DNA of 42,901 nt, from contig BPJI01000001.1 of assembly GCA_026004535.1 (NCBI GenBank), positions 388,523 to 431,423 of the forward strand, read 5' to 3'. A program made the position numbers and the translations under genes. The notes beneath the pieces are model-generated. The model searched no databases. It saw only the letters and a program-made list of their open reading frames with translations, and was not told where the DNA came from. Shown here piece by piece: positions 1 to 5,424 of this stretch. Source of the stretch: Candidatus Parcubacteria bacterium (GTDB taxonomy: Bacteria; Patescibacteriota; Minisyncoccia; UBA6257; HR35). Every line of letters starts with the position of its first letter. Position 1 is the stretch's first letter.

Positions 1-180
1 GATACTGATTTGGGAACGAATAAATACGGATTATTGAAGCCACTTGTTAACACGGATAAAAATAGACCACGGATTGTCGCGGATCATTACTGGGAAGAGG
101 CAAGAAAATTAGGAATAATTAAAAATAAAGGTCGCGATGCTAAAGTTGAGGAAAATGAAATAATTTTTGTTAAAATATAG
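1..180 (+). CDS. C-terminal end of an unidentified protein (5' truncated)
   Basis: An open frame enters from the left edge and stops at TAG 178-180, giving about 59 residues that end in EENEIIFVKI. It is absent from the ORF track because its start lies outside the window. I do not recognise the family. The first 28 or so codons are repeat-derived: bases 7-84 match, in the same length and reading frame, a 78-base composite repeat inside the Kef antiporter gene at 34015-34092. The last 30 residues (from HYWEEARKLG) look like ordinary protein and probably belong to the original gene. It lies upstream of rpsF in the same direction, separated by nested inverted repeats. Confidence 0.6.
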   Translation, partial: DTDLGTNKYGLLKPLVNTDKNRPRIVADHYWEEARKLGIIKNKGRDAKVEENEIIFVKI

Positions 181-183
181 ATA

Positions 184-481
184 AACCGCCGACAGCTGCT
201 GAAATGTTTTAACTACCCGGATAACCAACCGGATATAACTACCCGGATTAATATCGGATTTATTTTACCCAGATAAACTACCGGATTAAAAATATTTTAT
301 GAATCATCCGGTCTAAATCCGGGTAGCTATTATCCGATTTACATCCGGGTAGTTATATCCGGTTTGAATCCGGGTAGTTCTATCCGGTTATAATCTGGGT
401 AAAAATATTTCCCGCTGCTGTCTGCGTGATAATATTATCAGCGACTGTCTGCGGTAAATGTTCTATCAGCGGCTGTCCGCG
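184..481. repeat. Nested inverted repeats: outer GACAGC(C/T)GCTGA family around CCGGAT array A
   Basis: Bases 211-402 hold about three forward units of the ACCCGGAT-n-ACCGGAT type, an AT-rich centre (aaaaatattttatgaat), then about four inverted units (ATCCGGT-n-ATCCGGGTA). Outside this sits a second family: CCGACAGCTGCTGA on the left (about 188-202) and three inverted relatives on the right (411-481, for example ATCAGCGGCTGTCCGCG). One palindrome is therefore nested in another. The region fills the gap between the partial first gene and rpsF. No ORF here looks real; the minus-strand ORF 380-607 in the track is a product of the repeat. Confidence 0.85.
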
Positions 482-492
482 TCTAATAAAAA

Positions 493-786
493 ATGAAAAA
501 ACAAATTTATGAATTATCATATTGGTTAAAGAGTGAAGTTGAAGAAAATAAAAACTTGAAAGAGTTATTAGAAAAATTTGGTTTTGAATTGATTCACGAA
601 AACCCACTAAAAATTAGAAATATGGCTTATCCAATTAATAAAGAAAAAATTGGTAAATTTGGAACTTTTTATTTTTACGCTACTCCGGAAAGAATTGAAG
701 AATTTAAAAATAAGCTTAAAGGTTTAAGTGAAATTTTAAGATTTATTGTTCTAAAAAGAAAACAATTAAAATTAAATAATAAATGA
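493..786 (+). CDS. rpsF: 30S ribosomal protein S6
   Basis: A 97-residue protein with the S6 pattern: an N-terminal YELSYWL strand, AYPINKEKIGKFGTFYF in the middle and LRFIVLKR near the end. S6 binds 16S rRNA in the platform of the small subunit together with S18. Its length is normal for bacterial S6. The ATG at 493 follows an A-rich stretch without a Shine-Dalgarno sequence. The stop overlaps the start of ssb by 4 bases (ATGA), so the two are translationally coupled as in most bacteria. The usual rpsR (S18) is not downstream; infA follows ssb instead. Confidence 0.95.
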   Translation: MKKQIYELSYWLKSEVEENKNLKELLEKFGFELIHENPLKIRNMAYPINKEKIGKFGTFYFYATPERIEEFKNKLKGLSEILRFIVLKRKQLKLNNK

Positions 787-1217
787 ATTTAAATAAAGTT
801 TTTTTAATCGGCCGATTGACTCAAGAAATTGATTTTCGCTATTTACCTTCAGGAACTTCAATTGCCACTTTAAATTTAGCTACAAATCGTGTGTATAAAG
901 ATCGAACAGGCAATTTAAGAGAAGAAACAGAATATCATAAAGTTATTGCCTGGGGGAAATTGGCGGAACTTTGTCGTCAATATTTAAGCAAAGGAAGATT
1001 AGTTTTTATTGAAGGAAGAATTAGATCACGAAATTGGCTAGATGCTCAAGGAAATAGAAGAATTGCCTATGAAATTATTGCCGAAAATATAAGATTTGGT
1101 CCAAGACCAGGATCAGCTGAAACAGAAAAAGAATTAGAAACATTAGAAGCAGATCTAGATTTTTATAAACCTTCGGAAGGTCCTGATGAAATTAATGAAC
1201 TTGAAATTCCATATTAG
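783..1217 (+). CDS. ssb: Single-stranded DNA-binding protein
   Basis: A 144-residue OB-fold SSB. It opens with [22 protein letters not shown] and has [12 protein letters not shown] and [13 protein letters not shown], which are standard SSB core motifs over residues 1-105. The tail is acidic and ends EINELEIPY. This is a relaxed version of the DDDIPF tip through which SSB recruits replication and repair proteins. The start overlaps rpsF by 4 bases and infA begins 5 bases after the stop, so rpsF-ssb-infA is probably one operon. Confidence 0.95.
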   Translation: MNLNKVFLIGRLTQEIDFRYLPSGTSIATLNLATNRVYKDRTGNLREETEYHKVIAWGKLAELCRQYLSKGRLVFIEGRIRSRNWLDAQGNRRIAYEIIAENIRFGPRPGSAETEKELETLEADLDFYKPSEGPDEINELEIPY

Positions 1218-1222
1218 AAAAG

Positions 1223-1429
1223 ATGAGTAAGGAAGTTATTAAAGGAAGAATAATTGAAGCATTGCCAGAATTAAGTTTTAGAGTGAGACTAGAGGATGGA
1301 AGAGAGATTTTGGCTTATCTGTCTGGAAAAATGAGGCTTAATTTCATTAAGGTTATTCCCGGAGATGAAGTAATGGTGGAGATTTCACCGTATGATAAGA
1401 ATAAAGGAAGAATTATAAAAAGATTGTAA
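1223..1429 (+). CDS. infA: Translation initiation factor IF-1
   Basis: A 68-residue S1/OB-fold protein with the IF-1 pattern: [33 protein letters not shown], then [17 protein letters not shown] and [10 protein letters not shown]-1 occupies the ribosomal A site during initiation and assists IF-2 and IF-3. The length is close to the usual 71-72 residues. It follows ssb by 5 bases and lacks a Shine-Dalgarno sequence. More often infA sits in the ribosomal protein operon near rpmJ, so its position after ssb is a local rearrangement. Confidence 0.93.
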   Translation: MSKEVIKGRIIEALPELSFRVRLEDGREILAYLSGKMRLNFIKVIPGDEVMVEISPYDKNKGRIIKRL

Positions 1430-1433
1430 TAAG

Positions 1434-1778
1434 TTACCCGGATGTGAACCGGATATAATTACCCAGATGTAAATCGGATATAATTACCCGGATATGAACC
1501 AGATAAGCCACCCGGATATAAACCGGATTATTAATTACCCAGATGTACACCGGATGAATTTACCCGGATTATAACCGGATGATTTATAAAATATTTTTAT
1601 CCGGTATTTATCTGGGTAAAATAACCCGCTATTCATCTGGGTAGATATTTTTATCCGGTAAGCATCCGGGTGAAATAATCCGGTTGGCTATCCGGGTTAT
1701 ATTTTAATATCCGGTATTCATCTGGGTAAAATATCCGGTAAGCTATCCGGGTAATGTATCCGGGTATTCATCCGGTTA
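1434..1778. repeat. CCGGAT palindromic array B
   Basis: About six forward units (TTACCCGGAT-n-AACCGGATA, roughly 24-25 bases apart) are followed by an AT-rich turn (gatttataaaatattttt, about 1580-1598) and about seven inverted units. The array starts 4 bases after the infA stop and ends 8 bases before the likely pduO start codon, so it fills the whole gap. Individual units have diverged by point changes (CCCAGAT, ATCTGGGT), while the forward-then-inverted layout is kept. Confidence 0.9.
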
Positions 1779-1786
1779 ATATATTA

Positions 1787-2338
1787 ATGAAATATTTCAC
1801 TGGTAAAGGCGACAAAGGCAAAACAACGATAGCTGAAAAGAAAATTTCTAAAGATAATTTTGTTTTTGAAGTTTTGGGAGAATTAGACGAGCTTAACTCT
1901 TTAATTGGTTTAGCTAAAAATTATTTGCCTAAAAAATTTTACTTAGATTTAACTAAGATTCAAAATAATCTTTTTATCATTCAAGCTAATGTTGCTTATT
2001 TTCTTTACAAAAAATTTGAACCACCAAAATTAAAAAAAGAAGAGATTTTGAATTTAGAAGAAGAAATTAAAAAAATTGAAACAAAAGTGCCTTCTCATAA
2101 ATTTATTATTTATGGTAGTAATAAAGATTCTGCTTGGCTTGATTATTTAAGAGCAGTAACAAGAAGAGTTGAAAGAAGAATAGTGAAATTTCTTAGCCAC
2201 GGATTTACGCGGATTCCTAAACAGATTAACACTGATGATATTTTAGCTTATCTTAATAGGCTTTCAAGTTATTTTTATGCTTTAGCAAGATTTATCTGTT
2301 ATAATAAGAAAATTAAAGAAAAAGAACCTTGGTACTAA
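1787..2338 (+). CDS. Cob(I)yrinic acid a,c-diamide adenosyltransferase (PduO type)
   Basis: A protein of about 183 residues with PduO-type signatures: YFTGKGDKGKTTIA at the N-terminus (ATP and substrate loop), FEVLGELDELNSLIGLA, and AVTRRVERRIV near residue 130, followed by AYLNRLSSYFYALAR. It transfers the adenosyl group of ATP to cob(I)alamin, making coenzyme B12. The ORF track starts at 1754, but those first 11 codons are array B sequence; ATG 1787 matches the family start. Between VKFL and AYLNRLSS there is a short in-frame CCACGGATTTACGCGGAT repeat (about 2197-2240), in a surface loop of the family. With the ATP-cone gene at 22859 it hints at a B12-dependent ribonucleotide reductase elsewhere. 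Confidence 0.85.
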   Translation: MKYFTGKGDKGKTTIAEKKISKDNFVFEVLGELDELNSLIGLAKNYLPKKFYLDLTKIQNNLFIIQANVAYFLYKKFEPPKLKKEEILNLEEEIKKIETKVPSHKFIIYGSNKDSAWLDYLRAVTRRVERRIVKFLSHGFTRIPKQINTDDILAYLNRLSSYFYALARFICYNKKIKEKEPWY

Positions 2339-2383
2339 AATAGAAGGTCGAATTTTATAAAGAAAAATTAAAACCTCAGAAAA

Positions 2384-2947
2384 ATGAATATAGTTTATAT
2401 CGTCTTAGGCGTTTTATTTTTGTTTATTATTTATTTGATTTATATCTATAATCGACTTGTTAGTAAAAGAGAGCAAGTTAAAGAATCTTCTTCTGATATT
2501 GAAGTTCAACTTAAAAGAAGAGCAGATTTAATTCCTAATTTAGTTGAAACTGTTAAGGGTTATGCTAGTCATGAAAAAGAGGTTTTCGAAAAAGTAACTC
2601 AAGCACGAAGTAAAATCTTGGAAGCAAAAACAGTTAAAGAAGGACTGGAAGCAGATAACATGTTAACCTCAGCTTTAAAAACCCTATTTGCAGTGGCTGA
2701 AAACTATCCAGATCTAAAAGCTAATCAAAATTTCTTACATTTGCAGCAAGAATTAGTTGATGCTGAAGATAAAATTCAAGCCTCAAGGAGATTTTATAAT
2801 GCTGTTTTAAGAGAATATGAAGCTTTCAAACAATCTTTTCCAAATGTTATTATTGCCAATATGTTTAAATTCCCAACTTTTGAATATTATGAACTCGAGG
2901 AAGAAGAAAAAACAGCCGCCCAAAAACCTCCTGAAGTAAAATTTTAA
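2384..2947 (+). CDS. lemA: LemA family membrane protein
   Basis: A 187-residue protein with one N-terminal membrane helix (residues 2-22), then the LemA core: YNRLVSKREQVKESSSDIEVQLKRRADLIPNLVETVKGYASHEKEV and a long helical region ending around KFPTFEYYE. LemA proteins are predicted to expose a helical domain outside the membrane; their biochemical role is not settled. In many bacteria lemA sits directly beside htpX. Here htpX is on the same strand but about 2.5 kb away, with two compact GC-richer units, a coiled-coil gene and tRNA-Pro in between. Confidence 0.92.
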   Translation: MNIVYIVLGVLFLFIIYLIYIYNRLVSKREQVKESSSDIEVQLKRRADLIPNLVETVKGYASHEKEVFEKVTQARSKILEAKTVKEGLEADNMLTSALKTLFAVAENYPDLKANQNFLHLQQELVDAEDKIQASRRFYNAVLREYEAFKQSFPNVIIANMFKFPTFEYYELEEEEKTAAQKPPEVKF

Positions 2948-2951
2948 AAAC

Positions 2952-2980
2952 TTGACAAAGAAAAATTTTTATGATACTAT
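2952..2980 (+). promoter_or_regulatory. Consensus sigma70 promoter of the small zinc-ribbon unit
   Basis: TTGACA at 2952-2957 and TACTAT at 2975-2980 are separated by exactly 17 bases. The -10 is preceded by TG (ATGATACTAT), an extended -10. Start is expected around 2987, leaving a leader of roughly 25 bases before ATG 3012. The spacer resembles that of the promoter at 3426. Confidence 0.8.
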
Positions 2981-3011
2981 TTTATTAGAATTCTTAAAAG
3001 AGGTGTAAGCG

Positions 3012-3194
3012 ATGAAAGGTAAGATTTTGCATCGAACAGTAAGATGTGTATGTGGCAACGGCCCCATGGCTCTAGAGTGCCTCATTGGTTCACCGGACAA
3101 CAAAGGAGTTTACCGATCCTATTGGTACCGATGCGATGAATGCGGCAACTGGGCTTTTGTTCGGTTGAACCTTTCGGAGGTATATTATGGATAA
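3012..3194 (+). CDS. Small zinc-ribbon-like protein of unknown function
   Basis: A 60-residue protein with a CxC pair near the N-terminus (RCVCGNG) and a CxxC pair in the second half (YRCDECGNWAFV), which suggests one zinc ribbon. I do not recognise a named family. ATG 3012 is preceded at 6 bases by AGAGGTG, a usable Shine-Dalgarno site, unlike most genes in this window. Base composition is visibly more GC-rich than in lemA or the following coiled-coil gene. Its last codons overlap the ATG of the next small ORF, and it lies within a promoter-to-terminator unit (2952-3342). It may be recently acquired or kept at high expression; that is inference. Confidence 0.65.
   Translation: MKGKILHRTVRCVCGNGPMALECLIGSPDNKGVYRSYWYRCDECGNWAFVRLNLSEVYYG
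3176..3180 (+). promoter_or_regulatory. Shine-Dalgarno site for the small ORF at 3187
   Basis: GGAGG lies 6 bases before ATG 3187, an ideal spacing. It sits inside the zinc-ribbon coding region and fixes ATG 3187 as a likely start. Confidence 0.6.
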
Positions 3195-3307
3195 ATCATT
3201 GAGCTCAAGCAAAATCCGATGCAGCTATCCAGGCTGGCGTGGATATTGGGTTGTCAATTCTTTCTCAGTTGTTTAATAGGAAAGGAGGTAAGAAGAACAA
3301 GAAATAA
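3187..3307 (+). pseudogene. Small basic amphipathic peptide ORF needing a frameshift
   Basis: ATG 3187 has a good Shine-Dalgarno site. In its own frame it makes only 29 residues (MDKSLSSSKIRCSYPGW...) and stops at 3276. From about 3209 the +1 frame reads AKSDAAIQAGVDIGLSILSQ then LFNRKGGKKNKK, stopping at 3305-3307. That looks like a genuine amphipathic helix with a lysine tail and ends just before the terminator. A one-base shift around TCAAGCAAAATCC would join the two into about 39 residues. This could be a sequencing error, a real mutation or programmed frameshifting; the sequence alone cannot decide. If the frame is not joined, the 29-residue product may be meaningless. Confidence 0.4.
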
Positions 3308-3317
3308 AAATTTAAAG

Positions 3318-3342
3318 CGGAAGGGATTCCTCTCCGTTTTTT
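3318..3342 (+). terminator. Intrinsic terminator of the zinc-ribbon unit
   Basis: CGGAAGG pairs with CCT(C)TCCG around a GATT loop with one bulged C, followed directly by TTTTTT. It ends the transcript that starts near 2987. Confidence 0.75.
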
Positions 3343-3425
3343 GTAAAGAAAAAGTTTGCTAAATAAAAATAATAATTCAAAATCTTAATATGAAGCAAAT
3401 TTTAAACAAAATCTTTTAATAAATT

Positions 3426-3454
3426 TTGACAAATTGCAAATTTTATGATATAAT
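3426..3454 (+). promoter_or_regulatory. Perfect-consensus sigma70 promoter of the GC-rich unit
   Basis: TTGACA at 3426-3431 and TATAAT at 3449-3454 are both perfect consensus with a 17-base spacer and an extended TG (ATGATATAAT). This is the best promoter in the window. Start is expected around 3461. A leader of about 78 bases follows, with a CCCCC-TTAAAT-GGGGG hairpin (3499-3514) just before the ribosome-binding site. Confidence 0.85.
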
Positions 3455-3524
3455 ATATAATATTTGTAGGACTCTTAAAATAAAAAAGAAAAGCCGACCC
3501 CCCTTAAATGGGGGCTCTGGCCGG

Positions 3525-3533
3525 AAAGGAGGT
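3525..3533 (+). promoter_or_regulatory. Strong Shine-Dalgarno site AAAGGAGGT
   Basis: AAAGGAGGT lies 5 bases before GTG 3539 and 8 before ATG 3542. It is a near-perfect anti-16S match in a window where most genes have none, and it supports translation of the ORF that follows. Confidence 0.75.
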
Positions 3534-3538
3534 GAACA

Positions 3539-3787
3539 GTGATGGAAGTAGCGATTGCATTGGCGGTAGTTAGCTTGGCCGCCCTGGCCTTTCTGGGGGT
3601 TTATCTTGCCACCAGGAGAAGGCCTGAGTCTATCGAAACTGGTTTCTGGTTCTGGGGAGAGCCCCAAGGCCAATTCCATGAGATCGTAGCTGGCCTCTGG
3701 GACCCCCAGCAGGGAGTTCTGGAGGGTCGGCTGGAAGCACGTCATGGTGCCTCGACCCTCAGGGAGTCTATCTCCCGGAGGGTCTGA
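3539..3787 (+). CDS. Small single-pass membrane protein in a GC-rich structured unit
   Basis: An 81-82 residue ORF with one clear membrane helix (VAIALAVVSLAALAFLGVYLA, about residues 4-24) followed by TRRR, so it would sit with a cytoplasmic C-terminus. The C-terminal 55 residues are not recognisable. Start is GTG 3539 or ATG 3542. Codon choice is GC-rich, quite unlike the AT-rich neighbours. The same DNA carries many perfect hairpins, including an 8-bp stem 3722-3729/3753-3760 and a 7-bp stem 3778-3784/3795-3801 that includes the stop codon. The transcript could therefore also act as a structured RNA. The function is unknown; it may have been acquired from a GC-richer genome. Confidence 0.55.
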   Translation: MMEVAIALAVVSLAALAFLGVYLATRRRPESIETGFWFWGEPQGQFHEIVAGLWDPQQGVLEGRLEARHGASTLRESISRRV

Positions 3788-3801
3788 TTGGTCTGACCCT
3801 C
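3722..3801 (+). promoter_or_regulatory. Alternating GAGGGTC/GACCCTC segments able to form exclusive hairpins
   Basis: Four 7-mers alternate: GAGGGTC at 3722, GACCCTC at 3754, GAGGGTC at 3778 and GACCCTC at 3795. They can pair as 1 with 2 and 3 with 4, or as 2 with 3 around the inner hairpin GGGAG-tctat-CTCCC (3762-3776), with 1 and 4 also able to pair. The layout resembles an attenuator and lies just before the terminator at 3815. The pairing potential is visible; a switching role is inference. Confidence 0.5.
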
Positions 3802-3814
3802 GGCCCGCCACGAT

Positions 3815-3850
3815 GGGGTGAGTCTTATGACTCACCCCTTTTTGTTTTTT
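3815..3850 (+). terminator. Strong intrinsic terminator of the GC-rich unit
   Basis: A perfect 10-bp stem GGGGTGAGTC / GACTCACCCC with a TTAT loop (3815-3838) is followed by TTTTTGTTTTTT. It closes the transcript that starts near 3461. Confidence 0.9.
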
Positions 3851-3932
3851 AAAAAATTTGGGTTAAAATTAATATTGAACCACTTAGGGCTCGGGGTTAT
3901 CTTCAACCCCCACGTGATTTGGGATAAAATAA

Positions 3933-5153
3933 ATGAGTCCAGAAGGTTTGCAAATGAAATCAGTAGAGACATTAGAGAAAGAAAAAAGATTAGAGATTTT
4001 GCCAGAAAGACAAAGAAGAATTTACGAGACTTTTTTAGATTCTATAGATAAAATAAAAACAAAAGCACATCAAAAAATAATTGAGTTTAAAAGGATAAAC
4101 AATCGAGAACCAACACGTGATGAATTAAACTCCCTCTTTTATGAAAATCCTGAGTTTCAAAAATATTACAATTTTACAAAGAATGTTTTATTAATTTTAG
4201 ATGTTCCAGCAGAAAGCATTATTCGGGATTTAGTCATGGAAGGCAAAATTGAAACAACAGCTTTATCAAAAGATTATAAAAAGGCTGTTGATACTTTCTA
4301 TTATTTACTTTTGACTTCAACGACAACTGGAGAAATCAATGAAGATGAAATAAAAAAACAATTACGCAACTTAACACCAGAAACCATGGAAAGGATCGGA
4401 AATATATGGGAAAACAATTCTGAAGGTTTATTATTTAATTTTTCTGATCTACCCGATGAAGAAGTTAAAAAACTAAAAGAAAGCGCAGGAGAAGTGAAGA
4501 TGTCAATAGAAACTGACAAGGATTTTATTTTTTTAGAGCCAAAAGCTGATTTTTGGTTAGTAAGATGGAAATTAGAGAAAGAACCTGAAGAAGCATCTTT
4601 TGCTACTGAATTACTTAAAGCAGCTGAAAAAATGAGACAATTAGATGAGAGATTAAGTAAAGTTAAGTTTCCTAAAGAAGTCAGGGATGTTTTATTAGAA
4701 AAAGATGAAGTAAGAAGAAATGAAAAACTGGAAAATATTAATAAGGAAGATGCTGGTTTGGGTGCTTTGATTAGAATTATCTTAAACATAGAAGGCAATT
4801 TAAAAGAAATATTTGAAAAGATTAAGAGTCTAAAAGAATTAGAGAAGACAACATCGCCTGAGGAACTCGCTCGTTTAAGAGAGGATATAAGAAATAAATT
4901 TCAAAAAGAGATAGAAAGTTATGAAAAAGCCATAGAAGAATTAGAGAAAAGATACGGAACATCTTATCAACTGGATAAAGAAATTTCTAAGAGATTGCAT
5001 GAAAGAATAGGTAGTTGGTTCAAAGAAAAAGGTCCAATAATTTTAAGTGGTTTAGGACTTTGGGGATTGGCAATTGGTTGGTTTTTACCGTTGGGTATAA
5101 TAGCTGTTTTGAATAAATATATAAGTGAAAATCTTTTAAAAGAGAAAAGATAA
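3933..5153 (+). CDS. Coiled-coil protein with a C-terminal membrane anchor, unknown function
   Basis: A highly charged, helix-rich protein of 406 residues. Long Glu/Lys/Leu stretches around residues 215-345 (for example IEGNLKEIFEKIKSLKELEK) predict coiled coil. One hydrophobic segment near the C-terminus (about 368-395, IILSGLGLWGLAIGWFLPLG) is followed by LLKEKR, suggesting tail anchoring. I do not recognise a family. ATG 3933 is the longest start; ATG 3954 (MKSVETLEKE) is an alternative, since a TAAAAT box at 3925-3930 lies too close to 3933 to serve it. A GGGGTT/AACCCC hairpin (3893-3910) precedes the gene. It lies between the GC-rich unit and tRNA-Pro. Confidence 0.7.
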   Translation: MSPEGLQMKSVETLEKEKRLEILPERQRRIYETFLDSIDKIKTKAHQKIIEFKRINNREPTRDELNSLFYENPEFQKYYNFTKNVLLILDVPAESIIRDLVMEGKIETTALSKDYKKAVDTFYYLLLTSTTTGEINEDEIKKQLRNLTPETMERIGNIWENNSEGLLFNFSDLPDEEVKKLKESAGEVKMSIETDKDFIFLEPKADFWLVRWKLEKEPEEASFATELLKAAEKMRQLDERLSKVKFPKEVRDVLLEKDEVRRNEKLENINKEDAGLGALIRIILNIEGNLKEIFEKIKSLKELEKTTSPEELARLREDIRNKFQKEIESYEKAIEELEKRYGTSYQLDKEISKRLHERIGSWFKEKGPIILSGLGLWGLAIGWFLPLGIIAVLNKYISENLLKEKR

Positions 5154-5190
5154 TCGAAAATAATTTTTATAAAAAATAAAAAGGCAGTTC

Positions 5191-5219
5191 ATGATACTAT
5201 AAATTTTTATTTTTGTCAA
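5191..5219 (-). promoter_or_regulatory. Minus-strand sigma70-like promoter with no clear gene
   Basis: Read on the minus strand, TTGACA (5219-5214) and TATCAT (5196-5191) are separated by 17 bases. It points into the 3' end of the coiled-coil gene. No minus-strand ORF or obvious RNA follows, so it may be chance in AT-rich DNA or may drive an antisense RNA. Confidence 0.35.
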
Positions 5220-5230
5220 GAGATGTGAAT

Positions 5231-5304
5231 TCGGGGCAGTGGGACTCGAACCCACAACCTCTGGCTCCCAAAGCCAGTGCGCTAACCAATTGCGCTATGC
5301 CCCG
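5231..5304 (-). tRNA. tRNA-Pro (anticodon TGG)
   Basis: The minus strand folds into a 74-base cloverleaf: acceptor CGGGGCA/TGCCCCG with discriminator A, D-arm GCGC-AATTGGTTA-GCGC, anticodon arm CTGGC-TTTGGGA-GCCAG with anticodon TGG, and T-arm GTGGG-TTCGAGT-CCCAC. CCA is not encoded. It is oriented against its neighbours. An extended -10 (TGGTATAAT, 5358-5350 on the minus strand) lies about 45 bases upstream. Confidence 0.95.
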
Positions 5305-5349
5305 TAATCAGCTTCTCAGCTTATTATCTTCGTAGCTTTTAATTTTTTA

Positions 5350-5358
5350 ATTATACCA
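5350..5358 (-). promoter_or_regulatory. Extended -10 element for tRNA-Pro
   Basis: On the minus strand this reads TGGTATAAT, a perfect TG-extended -10. Transcription would begin near 5343, leaving a leader of about 40 bases before the mature tRNA end at 5304. Confidence 0.55.
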
Positions 5359-5405
5359 TAAATTTTTAGTTAACGAATTCCAGTTAACGAGTTTATTTTT
5401 TGTGA

Positions 5406-5411
5406 TATAAT
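5406..5411 (+). promoter_or_regulatory. -10 box of htpX with very short leader
   Basis: GTGATATAAT contains a TG-extended TATAAT at 5406-5411, 13 bases before ATG 5425. A start about 7 bases past the box leaves a leader of only about 7 bases and no Shine-Dalgarno sequence, so the mRNA is nearly leaderless. Confidence 0.55.
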
Positions 5412-5424
5412 TTTAATAATAAAA

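Noticed and set aside
211-402. CCGGAT arrays as CRISPR
   Set aside because: Repeat units are under 25 bases, the sequence between half-sites is only 4-6 bases and not unique spacer-like, and half of each array is inverted. No cas genes are present.
3279-3288. AAAGGAGGT at 3281-3289 as a ribosome-binding site
   Set aside because: No start codon follows at a usable distance. The bases encode RKGG in the frame-shifted basic peptide, so the match is probably incidental.
3443-3835. Minus-strand ORF of 130 residues opposite the GC-rich unit
   Set aside because: The promoter, Shine-Dalgarno site and terminator are all on the + strand. The minus-strand frame is a shadow favoured by the GC-rich composition.
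3426-3850. GC-rich unit as RNase P RNA, tmRNA or SRP RNA
   Set aside because: I looked for the RNase P core (GAGGAAAGTCC and ACAGAA), the tmRNA ends (GGATTCGAC, TTCGAAT with CCA) and the SRP loop (GGTCAGGTCCGGAAGGAAGCAG). None is present.
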